Source: Hermatobates lingyangjiaoensis | Lineage: Eukaryota > Arthropoda > Insecta > Hemiptera > Hermatobatidae | Reading direction: 5' to 3' | Assembly (NCBI GenBank): GCA_026182355.1 | Contig: JAPFBL010000069.1 | Location: 1,021,001-1,085,000 of the forward strand | DNA length: 64,000 nucleotides | Shown: positions 54,870-64,000 of the stretch, in pieces | How the letters are laid out: the number at the start of each line of letters is the position of its first letter | How positions within the stretch are numbered: position 1 is the stretch's first letter | Translations under genes and position numbers: made by a program | Notes under the pieces: model-generated | Database searches by the model: none | The model's input: only the letters and a program-made list of their open reading frames with translations | What the model was told of the DNA's origin: nothing

Positions 54870-55215
54870 TACGCTTAAAGCCCTATAACTTCGTTTCTGT
54901 ACTGAGTTATGAATCTATTTAGAGCCCGTATTTTAAGTTAGGCATACACAAATCCAGTGTCAAAGTTTCAGCTCGCCATGTCTTATGGTGGCTGAGATTA
55001 CTTGTGACAAACGTTTTTGCTTTAAACGTCCATAACGTCACTTCTACGTTGAATTTCCAATCAATTCACAGCCTATATTTTAAGTTGGACCTACACAAAT
55101 TTACTGTAAAAGTTTTAGCTTTATATGTCTTATGGTAGCTGAGTTTACTTGTGACAAAGTTTTGCGGACAAACAGACAAACCGACAGACAAACCAACAAA
55201 GCGACAGAAATTTTT
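54870..55215. repeat. Imperfect tandem duplication (about 150 bp unit)
   Basis: GCCCGTATTTTAAGTTAGGC...TTATGGTGGCTGAGATTACTTGTGACAAACG is followed by GCCTATATTTTAAGTTGGAC...TTATGGTAGCTGAGTTTACTTGTGACAAAG. It ends in a CAGACAAACCGACAGACAAA run (55170-55200). It abuts the Helitron remnant and may belong to it. Confidence 0.6.
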
Positions 55216-55219
55216 CTAA

Positions 55220-56945
55220 GGGTGGATTCTGTTTCTCCAATGTATGAAACGTAAAGAAAAGTTGAAATGAGTCAGTTCTAAGCAATGTACAGACAAAATC
55301 ATTATTTTATTTATATACATTGATAATCATATTACATATATTATAGATGTTGAATTAATAATATCGAATATCGCATTATGCACAAGTTATCAACAGTTTC
55401 TTACCTTTTATTTAAAATTCATGTCCACATGAACAGAGCTCTTTAAAATCCGTATAATAGAATAGTTTTCTAAAGTTTTGGATCTGAAGGACAATATTTC
55501 TAGTTTATTTACAAGTTTTAACAATAAATTGTTAAAATTTATATATATAATTTAATAAAATTAAATAATTTTAATCTGATCAAATATATATTTAGGTAAC
55601 CATGATAATATATAAATATGTATTAAAGCTTTAGTTTCCAAACAACTATACTTTATTTAAAAGTAAATATAGACTACTTATGAATTTGTTTAATTATATT
55701 AATTTATATAATTATATAATTATTTTTATATAATCATATTTTAAATAATTTAAGTTTTTTATAATTTATAATTAAACTAATAATGTTAATTTAATGGCAT
55801 AGAAATTTTCAATATGTTTTTAAAATGTCAGTAGAATTTTTGAATAATTTCATGAAAGAAGGTGTGATATCAGACTAAAATCCTAATATTGGTTTCACGT
55901 GGAAGTGAATAATGCAATATTGATAAAGGATTTGCCATGTTTTCGCTACGCATTCATCCCTTTATTTTGGAAGAAAATATTGCTATTCTATTTTATGTTT
56001 ACATTAAGAAGCTTATCTAGTTGTTTTTGTTACATTTAGTTCAAGTTTATACTGAAGGCTCAAAAAAAAAAAAAAAAAAAAAGAACTATGATGCGGATAG
56101 TGTCATTCAACAAAATGAACTTATGCATAATGTTGTATGAAATGAATTATATGAATGAGTGAAATGATTAAATTGATGAAGACATTAGTTGTTGGACTCA
56201 GTTGTGAATTGATGTAAGGAGGAATAACAAAAACAGGCGATGAGCACGGTTAGCGGGCCAATGAGCCAGCGTTGTGTTTTGTGGCAAAAAACAATGAAAA
56301 TCCAACTTTTGAATTAGGGCAGAAGGCCCCAGTAACATATCTTGTTATAATTATTCAACGCCTGGTGGAAATACTAATGTTTATGATAAAAACAGTGTGT
56401 CTTTTTTTTTAACTTTTTTTTCGCGAAATTGAGGAAACAATTAATTCAACTTTCAACTTTCGTGGTAATTGAACAAAATGGTTCTGATTTTGAAGTGATA
56501 TTTTCATTTCATTTTTTCATTTCATTTTTCATTACATTTCATTTTTTGAAGTGATATTCATTTTGAGTGAAGTGAAAGACATGTTTTTTTTTGCAAAAAA
56601 AAATATTATTTTGCAAAACAATCAGTCAATGCAAAATTTATTGACTCCGAACAAAATCGGGATTTATCAACCATTTATCCACTATAATGCCGATGCTTAA
56701 AACTTAATTCTCAAAGAAACTTAGTAGATCAAAAATGCTTTCAATTTGTAACTAAAAATAAAGTGTAAAATTAAGTTAGTCATTCATCTTGTTATTATCA
56801 TCAAATTGTGTCCAATACACTATCATAAAAGGACAATTTATAGAGTTTTATATTTGTATAAAATTTATATATAAAAATATATTATATTTATATTAAAATA
56901 ATATATTATATATATTATTTCATATAAATTTTATAATTAACTTCT
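55220..56945. other. AT-rich stretch, nothing recognised
   Basis: Poly-A at 56062-56081 and short local repeats of TTCATTTCATTTTT at about 56505-56570. Confidence 0.5.
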
Positions 56946-56951
56946 CTGTTT

Positions 56952-57215
56952 ATTGAGAGGCATGAGTGGACCAGTGGCAACGTACTCGCCTCTTGATTGA
57001 TAGGTCCGGGGTTCAATACCCACTCTAGCACGTGCTAAAATTCAATAAATCTTAGCACGTCATATCAGGGGTGAGGAAGTCAACCAGTCGTTCCCGAGCT
57101 TCCACGATGTCAGGTGCACTCTTTGAAAATCCTTACTCTCAATACACTTGAGTTAATCAAAATTTAGGACTCCAAAGTAGAATCTTAACCTATTTGATTG
57201 TTATCAAAGGTGATA
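56952..57215 (+). mobile_element. tRNA-headed SINE, plus strand
   Basis: Head with GTGGACCAGTGGCAACGTAC (A box region) and B box GGTTCAATACC (57010-57020), then GGTGAGGAAGTCAACCAGTC, CACGATGTCAGGTGCACTC and CACTTGAGTTAATCAAAATT. The AGCACGTGCT palindrome at 57027-57036 recurs inverted nearby (TTAGCACGTCATAT). Confidence 0.65.
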
Positions 57216-57219
57216 TCTG

Positions 57220-57970
57220 AGAGAAAATTACGTTAAGATTTACATCAATAAAGAAAATATAAAGTTGCAATAACTTTTGCCATCTTTTTATTTCTTCTTA
57301 ATTGCATCTTACCTAATGGGGTGTTATGGTGCATCATTTATGTTTAGTGTATCATTTAATACAAGATCCTGGACACAGAAAACAATCAGTTCATTTTGTG
57401 GATGACATCTAAACCATACTGTAAAGATGGATTAAAAATTGCAATTAAAGCACATTATAGACTCAGTTAATCTAGTTTTATTAATCATAAACATGGTATA
57501 AAATAGAAATACTCCTTTGTCTTGATAAAATGTCTTAGGTTTAAGGTTCTCAATTAAACATATAATTATGTAGATTATGTTCACCAAAACATAAATTTTT
57601 ATTAGTTGCAATTGGTTTGATTTCTTATCGGTTTTTATTAGGTAGGTTTTGTGCAATAGGAATTATACATTTTTAATAATAAAAAGTTTTTTTTGTTTTT
57701 AACAAAAAAAATCAAACAAGTAATATAAGATTGAGAATTTTTCAAGATATTTTAATAGTTGATAAAATTTTAACAATATTGATAAAGAACTGACTGTTGA
57801 CGGTTACCTTTGTAACCGTTGTTGGTTACATTTGAGTAAGTTTTTATAGGTCTTAAAAAATAAAATATGTTGATTTTCCAAAGTCTTGTGTGAAGCTATA
57901 GATAAATATAAATGTAAAAAATTATCCAACCAAGTCATATTCATTTTATTTACAGAAGAATATTTAGGTT
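57220..57970. other. AT-rich stretch, nothing recognised
   Basis: Open frame 57432-57656 (minus) is unsupported. Confidence 0.45.
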
Positions 57971-57973
57971 TTT

Positions 57974-58225
57974 ATGATAAAAGTTGCATATACTGTAATC
58001 AAGAACTTGTTTCATAGAGGAATAATTATATCTAGTACTTTTCAATATCCAAGACCAATATCATTTTCCATTGTTCATACTGAAGATCTATTTAATACAG
58101 TTGGTAGCATAAGGATAAGGGTGTATTTTCCATTTTTCATATCGGTGATTAGATGATCTTAAAGGTCTGTCTACTTTACTAAGTCAGATATCAAAGATGC
58201 CTCTCATCGTATCCCTGTAAACAAA
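57974..58225 (+). pseudogene. Possible reverse-transcriptase remnant
   Basis: In one frame FTKSDIKDASHRIPVN (about 58175-58222) resembles RT motif A (K.DIKDAF..IPV, with the catalytic Asp) as found in DIRS-type and related retroelements. Just upstream, in another frame, FQYPRPISFSIVHTEDLFN could be the preceding segment. It breaks into stops after motif A, and YxDD is not visible. Confidence 0.3.
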
Positions 58226-58288
58226 AAACATTTCTAAACCTAACTTTCTTTTTAACATTTATGAGACAGTTTTAGTACACTCATTCTC
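58219..58288 (+). repeat. Direct repeat 1, first copy (second at 58821-58887)
   Basis: AACAAAAAACATTTCTAAAC...TTAGTACACTCATT recurs 602 bases downstream with few changes. Confidence 0.7.
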
Positions 58289-58886
58289 CTTTTGTTCGGA
58301 AAAAGTCATCAACCTATTTATGCGATATATTCATTCTGATTTTTCAACAGTTATTATGTCAGAAAATAACTTTAAATACATTTAAATGATATTTCAATAG
58401 CAAGAAATCCGTTATGAAAATTTCATCATTCTTCAGAAAGTTTAGAATTCATAGTATCTAATTTTTATGGAATTCAATTTACCAGAATGTAAATCTGATA
58501 TGACAGAAATTAATTACTTGAGCTAAGACATTATGAAATCTGCATCTATTTAACCTACAATCAAATGAAATTCATATTATATTAACAATTATCGAGAAAT
58601 GTTTAAATATGACACATTATTTTGGGAACGTTTTTCTTATTTTTAGGCATTTAACTGCAATGTTAAGCTTTTTGAGTATCTAAAGAAAAGTAGAGAATTT
58701 ATTCTCAAGGGTTTGTAACTAACAGTTTCTAAAGATTTGGTGTCACTAGCTGTAGAGATTGTACTGTCTATTCATTCTTCCACTTCATGCCAAAGCTTCG
58801 TTGTGAAGTTGGCTTTACTGATAACAAAAAACATTTCGAAACTTAACTTCATTTTAACATTTATGATACAGTTTTAGTACACTCAT

Positions 58887-59130
58887 TAAACCTCATACTA
58901 ATACTACATACCGCATACTAAATACAAAATGACGAATGGACCTCAAAGGAATGAAGAAATTTGATGAATCAATTTCTTTCATGTAAATCTTACTTGAATT
59001 ACGGAAAAAAATTATTAGTAAATTTAAAATTTTCTTATAAAATAAAATAATTCCATTAGTTTTATGAATTGTTTAATTGAACGACTCATTGGTTTCATTG
59101 GGACACTTTTTTTTAGATTTTAAAAGTCCA
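58887..59130 (+). repeat. Direct repeat 2, first copy
   Basis: TAAACCTCATACTAA, ACAAAATGACGAATGGACCT, ATTGAACGACTCATTGG, TTTTAGATTTTAAAAGTCCA. The second copy lies at 59627-59852, 722 bases downstream over most of its length, with scattered substitutions. Confidence 0.8.
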
Positions 59131-59626
59131 TGTTATTCATGTTTTATTTTAGTAAACAAACAGTCCAGTAGAATAAAAAAAAAAAATGTATAATTTTATA
59201 TAGAAGTAGTTTTGATTGTTTGTTCATGAAAAAATTTTAGGATACACTTACAGTTTTAGGATACAAAATGAACTTTGCGATATGTTAGGGGAAGTGGTAC
59301 ATTGCTAACTAGTAATAGTCAGTTGTCTTCTAAAAGAGGAAGGTGTCAGAAAAAAATTAAGCACAAACTGGTTCTTTGTAGAAAAATTGTCAAATAGAAT
59401 AGATCAAACACTAATATCTGTTTTTGTTTTTTGATAAAACTAGGAAACATTTCTAATAGATGGTATCGAAAATTAAATAAATTGAATTTGCCTTTTCTAA
59501 TTTACTCAGTTGATGGACAAGTATAGTCGGTTTTACTTGATTTTTAGTATAAATATTTTTCACTTTTCTTTTCAAAAGCTGTGTATTTTGTAGCACATTC
59601 ACCACATCTTATAGTAATACCTTCAG

Positions 59627-59852
59627 ATTAAACCTCATACTAAATACAAAATGACGAATGTACCTCAAAGGAATGAAGAAATTTGATGAATCAATTTCTT
59701 TCATGTAAATCTTACTTGAAAACGGAAAAAAATTATTAGTAAGTTTAAAATTTTCTTATAAAGTAAAATAATTCCAGTAATTTCATGAATTGTTTAATTG
59801 AACGACTCTATGGTTTCATTGGGACACTTTCTTTTTAGATTTTATACGTCCA
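59627..59852 (+). repeat. Direct repeat 2, second copy
   Basis: As the first copy, lacking the ATACTACATACCGCATACTA expansion near its start. Confidence 0.8.
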
Positions 59853-59854
59853 AT

Positions 59855-61515
59855 ACCTTTTCAATCATAGAAAAGGAAGTATTATACTAAATTCTTATTA
59901 ACCTTCCAAACATTAAACATAAAAAAATAAATTATTATAAATGAAGAAATAATATAAGACAGTTACAAAAAAAGTATTACTGGTTAAATATAGCGTGAGT
60001 CAAATTAAAGCCAAATGCTCTTGGAGAGTGTTTACTACTGGCCAGTCAATGGAAGCTATCTAATTCTGAATTATTACTCCCTTTCTATTGATACATAAAT
60101 TTGAGAATTATTACCAGAGTTTATCGAATAAGCTTGATGTTTGAATACAGTTAATCCTTATATTAACGGGCAGAGATGACCAACTGAAGCGAAACCATTA
60201 CTATTCATGGAATAAACCTGTTTTCTTAACCGTATAACTCTTTACTTTTTGAATAAGAAAAAAAAACCTCATGAGGAATTGGTGTTTCATGTATGAAAGA
60301 AGAGTGGATTTACTTGAATTATGTTGTAATATATGGAAGTTGAATGGGCACGGCATGGTTCTTATAGAACATAGAATAATTAGGAGCCAGGAGGAAGCTT
60401 CCTCTCTTATCTAAACTGCTTGTTAAATAATTAATTTTAAGTAATAAATTATAACACATAAATATATTTTTCATCTATTTCCCTTTACTTGTATTTTTTT
60501 TGTACTTTTATCAAAATAATTAATTAAAAAAAACTTGTTAACGTCATTATTTTTTTATGCAATATTGGACTTGTTAGGAAAATATTTTTTAGTATGTAAA
60601 AAAAATCATAGCAGAAATGTTCTTAATGATAAAGTAAATTAGCCTCAAAGATAATGTGTATTAGAAAATATGTGCAAACTTTATTTAATAAAAGTATACA
60701 TAGCTTTGAACGTGGTAGTTAGGTTTGATTTCATTTGATTTTTGTTTACGTAACGTAAAGGGATAAAACGCTTTTGAGACAAAGAAAATAACTATAGTGT
60801 TTTCTATGGGAGATGACCAATCATATAACTGATAGTTTTCGTTAGAAACATAAAAAAGAGCCGCTGAGACACTAGAATTTAAGGCAGGTGTTACGAGTAC
60901 ATATTCTTTTTTTTGTAAAATTAAAAAAAGAAAAATTTTGTCATTTTAAAAAATAAATTAACTTATTTTGAAAAAATAAATAAAAATAAAGAAAGAAGCT
61001 TTTTTATATCATCAGCACTGTTTATAATACTTCGTAAAAATTTATACGTCAGTCAGTTATTAATGAAAGTAAATACTTAAAAAAGGTGAAGAATCGTTTG
61101 AACAAATAATAAATATCCCATGGTTGATCACTTCTATTATTATACAAAAAGGACAGAGAATAAGGTTACAAATATCTGAACTTTTTGTTACTTCCTCCTA
61201 TATGCGTTATTGTTTTTTAAATCTGTATGCATGTAATATTTCAAATAGAAAAATTGTTACTCAACCGGATTTTATATAACTTTAAATTACAGGGAGAATA
61301 GAACAGAATAATGAACTTACCATCAGGGAGAGAAAAAAAGGGAAATCTTAATTTAACGAAATGTTCATGATACAGTAAGTGGATGTTATGATACCTTATT
61401 GTGTCATTTAGCGAAGCCATCTAAAAATGTTATGATTAATTATTTAAGAAAAAAGTTAAAACATGAGTAATAAACTTTTAAAAACATCTTTAGCTATAAA
61501 GAATGAAATTAGAGT
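59855..61515. other. AT-rich stretch, nothing recognised
   Basis: No supported feature. Confidence 0.5.
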
Positions 61516-61517
61516 TA

Positions 61518-61779
61518 TCTACCATTAAAGAGTGCTTCTTCTGAAGCTGTTAGTGTAACATGAGTGTTGGGAATCGGTGTCTACCATTAAAGAGTGCTTC
61601 TTCTGAAGCTGTTAGTGTAACATGAGTGTTGGGAATCGGTGTCTACCATTAAAGAGTGCTTCTTCTGAAGCTGTTAGTGTAACATTGGAGGCATAAGTTT
61701 GGATATACGGTGGAAGTCTACCATTAAAGAGTGCTTCTTCTGAAGCTGTTAGTGTAACATGAGTGTTCGGAAACGGTGA
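61518..61779 (+). repeat. Minisatellite, 62-bp unit, four copies
   Basis: Units start at 61518, 61580, 61642 and 61717. All share TCTACCATTAAAGAGTGCTT, CTTCTGAAGCTGTTAGTGTA and ACAT without change. The linker (GAGTGTTGGGAATCGGTG) is conserved in units 1, 2 and 4 but replaced in unit 3 by a longer piece (TGGAGGCATAAGTTTGG...). Confidence 0.95.
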
Positions 61780-61784
61780 CAGAT

Positions 61785-62475
61785 TACGGATTTAAACACG
61801 GAAGGATCACTAAAACATAGGCCATAAGAGCCTATTGATCAGATGATGAGTAAAAATAAACAAAACTCCAGAAACTTTGCAAAGTTTGCAGTAAAACATT
61901 TAATATACTCATATTTATTATACTGCGGAATAACGTAAACCTTAACGAAGCAATATCTGTATTGGAAATCTCTGAAATCAAAACCTTGGTACAATTTTGA
62001 TATGAACAAATTAGCACAAAACAAAGTCATGAATGTACCGATTGCGACACTGTTGATAATATTACAATAGATAACATCAACCATGAAGTAATTAGGTTTT
62101 AGAAATTCACAATAAAATGAGAGAATGGAGTGAGAAAAGGAGTTTTGCAGTCATGTCAGTGTAGCAGAGCATCTAAACCTGATAAATTTTTATACATAAA
62201 TATACTTATCTCATTGAACAGAATTGCATTTTTACCTGTCGAGAAGCTTTCAACATATCATCCCAAGCCTGCGAAAAACCATTATATGCTTCTATAACAC
62301 ATGTTTATATTTACATTCAAAAGTTATATGAAACAATCTAAATGAACGTTAACAACTATTGAAATTAAAATAAAGAAAAACAAAGATTAGAGTAGAACGT
62401 CTATTGTAATCAATGTTTGCAGCCTGAACGCATAGTCAAGAGGAAGTTTTATCAATCTATTAAGAAAGGTAACAC
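61785..62475. other. AT-rich stretch, nothing recognised
   Basis: Overlapping minus-strand frames at 61832-62084 show no domain. Confidence 0.45.
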
Positions 62476-62653
62476 ACATAAAAAGAGACAGCATATTTAT
62501 TAACTCAAATTTTCCAATAATCTGTCTTCAGAAGAAAATAGAAGATTTCATTTCTCCTGAAGACAGATTATACGAAAATTTTGAGTTAGTGGTTCTCTTT
62601 CTCTGTTTTATGGTTACTCTTCTTTGTTTTTGAATATATATATATATATATAT
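62470..62653. mobile_element. Family D hairpin, short, two hammerhead cores
   Basis: Left arm AACACACATAAAAAGAGACA...TAACTCAAATTTTCC, right arm GAAAATTTTGAGTTA. Minus core CTGAAGA (62531-62525) with stem II CA/TG and GAAA (about 62514-62511); plus core CTGAAGA (62557-62563) with stem II less complete and GAAA. It ends in a TA run. Confidence 0.6.
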
Positions 62654-62654
62654 A

Positions 62655-62866
62655 AATATCTATTATGAAACCACAATATGAAATGGAAAAAAAAACTTAT
62701 GATATTTCAACCACAAGCGATCTTCGGCCCTTCAGTTGGGTTTTTGACTCTGACGAAGCCCGCTTGTGGTTGAAATATCTTAAGCTTTTTTTTTTTTCAT
62801 TTCATATTGTGGTTTGATCATTGATTGTTATTTCACGTGTTTACGTGAAATCTTGTTTCATATATA
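62655..62866. mobile_element. Family B hairpin
   Basis: Left arm AAACCACAATATGAAATGG...GATATTTCAACCACAAGCGA, turn at GGCCCTTCAGTTGGGTTTTT, right arm to TTTCACGTGTTTACGTGAAA. The turn removed the left-arm core. Confidence 0.65.
62750..62781 (+). ncRNA. Hammerhead ribozyme, family B variant, intact core
   Basis: CTGACGA (62750-62756), stem II CC/GG with a long loop (CCCGCTTGTGG), GAAA (62772-62775), TATCT. Stem I GACT/AAGC is imperfect. Confidence 0.55.
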
Positions 62867-62922
62867 TATTTTTAAACTAAATTAAACTTCATTGATTGCA
62901 TCAAGTGTTTATTTATTATTAT

Positions 62923-62925
62923 TTC

Positions 62926-62958
<33 letters not shown>

Positions 62959-62977
62959 TATATATATATATATATAG
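62923..62977. repeat. (CT)n-(TA)n microsatellite
   Basis: CT repeats to 62958 followed by TA repeats. Confidence 0.95.
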
Positions 62978-63065
62978 AATTCGAATATTTATATATTTTA
63001 TAAAATTCGAAAAAACGATCCAAACTGGACGCAATATATATATATATATATATATAATATATATA

Positions 63066-63412
63066 CATTTACGTCACTTGTTCATTCAGACTGCAGTTGT
63101 TGTTGAAATCCACATACTACTTTTCTTTGTAAACTATTTTATAATGTAATACTTACTTTTTCTGTTTCAAAATGTATACTTCTGTAAGTTTTCTCACTAA
63201 CCTATAGTAAAAATGTCCATTGTAATTTCTTAACTGTAACTAATTGCACTTTTATGTATGTTTGATTTTTGAATGATTGTATTATTTCTTATATTTCCTC
63301 TGTTTTTGTAGGCCTATGAAAAAGGTTTTAAATAAAGCCCAAAACGTAGGCAATGAGAGTTTAATTTGAACCTGAAGAACTGACCAAGTCCCGATAAACT
63401 TTAGTTTTGTAT
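63066..63412 (+). mobile_element. Family A end, right arm only
   Basis: After a TA run (63033-63065), TGTAGGCCTATGAAAAAGG, TTTTAAATAAAGCCCAAAA, CGTAGGCAATGAGAGTTT, TGACCAAGTCCCGATAAAC. Stem II and GAAA are mutated here (GCCCAAAACGTAGG). It is flanked by a TA run on the right. Confidence 0.6.
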
Positions 63413-63428
63413 ATATCTATATATATAA

Positions 63429-63549
63429 AGATTTCACATAAACACGTGAAATAACAATCAATGATCAAACCACAATAAGAAAATGGGAAAACAAGACTAA
63501 GATCTTTCAACCGAAACAAGCCGTCTTCGTCAGAGTCAAAAACCCAACT
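63429..63549 (-). mobile_element. Family B single arm with hammerhead
   Basis: TTTCACATAAACACGTGAAA to GTCAAAAACCCAACTGAAAC. Minus-strand ribozyme 63499-63533: CTGACGA, stem II ACGG/TCGGT-type pairing, GAAA, AGATCTT, stem I GACT/AGTC. Confidence 0.65.
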
Positions 63550-63685
63550 GAAACACTAGATGCAGAGAACATCTGATGATGGGTTGAGAAGAGTGGGAGG
63601 GAAGAGTGGTATTTTAAAAGGGTAAAAGCGTAGGAAAGGGATGTTTGGGGAAACAAAGGAGTATTATATAAGTATATATATATAT

Positions 63686-63752
63686 ATATACTGTTTTTCA
63701 ATCTCAAGTTTTTGCAGATTATATCTATACTGTTTTTCAATCTCAAGTTTTG
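63686..63752 (+). repeat. 41-bp tandem duplication next to TA runs
   Basis: ATACTGTTTTTCAATCTCAA occurs at 63689 and 63730, followed by GTTTTTG / GTTTTGA, between two TA runs. Confidence 0.7.
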
Positions 63753-63814
63753 AGACTAATACATATATATATATATATATAATATATGTGCATAATAAAA
63801 TTCACTCTTTTACG

Positions 63815-64000
63815 ATAAAAGACGATCCATAATAGACCAATAAATTTCAATATGTATATCAAACGCAGATAAATTAAAAGCATACAATTAGTGTCTAAGA
63901 TATGATCTTATCTCTATAGAAGAAGATTGAAACCGTAAATTAGATCCTGTAGGTGTGTGTTTTTAATTTATCTATTTTTCTTTATCTATATTGAACCATA
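63815..64000 (+). mobile_element. Decayed family C hairpin running off the window
   Basis: AAACGCAGATAAATTAAAAG...AATTAGTGTCTAAGATATGA mirrors ATTAGATCCTGTAGGTGTGT...TTTAATTTATCTATTTTTC, ending ATATTGAACCATA. The core at 63920-63945 (GAAGAAGATTGAAACCGTAA) is decayed. Confidence 0.5.

Noticed and set aside
58887..59852. LTR pair of a small retroelement
   Set aside because: No TG...CA ends, no primer-binding site or polypurine tract seen, and no flanking duplication; left as direct repeats.
61518..61779. CRISPR array
   Set aside because: Units are contiguous 62-bp tandem repeats with conserved linkers in a eukaryotic setting, not short repeats with unique spacers.
63575..63600. CTGATGATGGGTTGAGAAGAG as a further hammerhead
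   Set aside because: No GAAA at the right distance and no pairing for stem II.

Overview
The window is a strongly AT-rich stretch of eukaryotic, almost certainly invertebrate metazoan DNA. An arthropod is my best guess from the style of the Penelope-like elements and the tRNA-headed SINEs, but the species cannot be told. There is no prokaryotic gene organisation, no convincing host gene, and nearly all open frames are short chance frames or translations of (TA)n (runs of I-Y). What can be supported is a graveyard of mobile elements.

The dominant component is Penelope-like retroelement (PLE) DNA. Four GIY-YIG endonuclease fragments (2-631, 6960-7400, 19552-19818 minus, 22474-22697) are each followed within about 60-200 bp by a hammerhead ribozyme (HHR) motif. 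Several HHRs are in turn followed by a short PLE N-terminal coding fragment that breaks off at a (TA)n run. PLEs are known to carry minimal HHRs in their pLTRs. By eye I count about 28 HHRs with an intact CUGANGA / stem II / GAAA core, plus degraded ones. They fall into at least seven families, named here by the palindromic stem III that follows GAA: F (ACAUGU), K (ACGCGU), G (AGCU), B (AGAUCU), C (AAUUA), D (AAUUU), E (AUAU). An eighth group, A (ACGU), has a non-canonical 5' catalytic strand. Most copies are arranged as snap-back inverted repeats whose outer edges lie in (TA)n microsatellites. At 32900-33342 an E-type HHR sits in a tandem array of 130 bp, with unit boundaries at the predicted self-cleavage site, as expected of a retrozyme-like (HHR satellite) element.

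Other elements: a tRNA-headed SINE family (16931-17268 complete with 13-bp target duplication; further copies near 5.4, 24.2, 26.5, 39.2 and 57.0 kb); two non-autonomous hAT elements with 8-bp duplications (29969-30232, 43192-43934) and a hAT/ZBED-type transposase remnant (32246-32600); a Helitron helicase remnant on the minus strand (about 54110-54860); a possible mariner end (11785); a possible reverse-transcriptase remnant with duplicated segments (57.97-59.85 kb); a minisatellite (61518-61779); and a palindrome-rich GC cluster (36287-36500).

Layout: 0-2 kb, PLE 3' end plus a large family A palindrome; 2-7 kb, sparse AT-rich DNA with a SINE; 7-15.3 kb, PLE ends and hairpins; 15.3-19.3 kb, mostly empty with one SINE; 19.4-24 kb, the densest PLE/HHR cluster; 24-33 kb, sparse DNA with SINE, hAT and the HHR tandem array; 34-43 kb, sparse with inverted repeats; 43-50.9 kb, hAT element and a second dense PLE cluster including a near-identical copy of the 0.9-1.6 kb palindrome; 51-62 kb, sparse with a K-type palindrome, Helitron remnant, SINE and repeats; 62.5-64 kb, further HHR hairpins running off the right edge. 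A few GC-richer open frames (2897-3052, 29642-29845, 47893-48144) could be exons but are not recognised.
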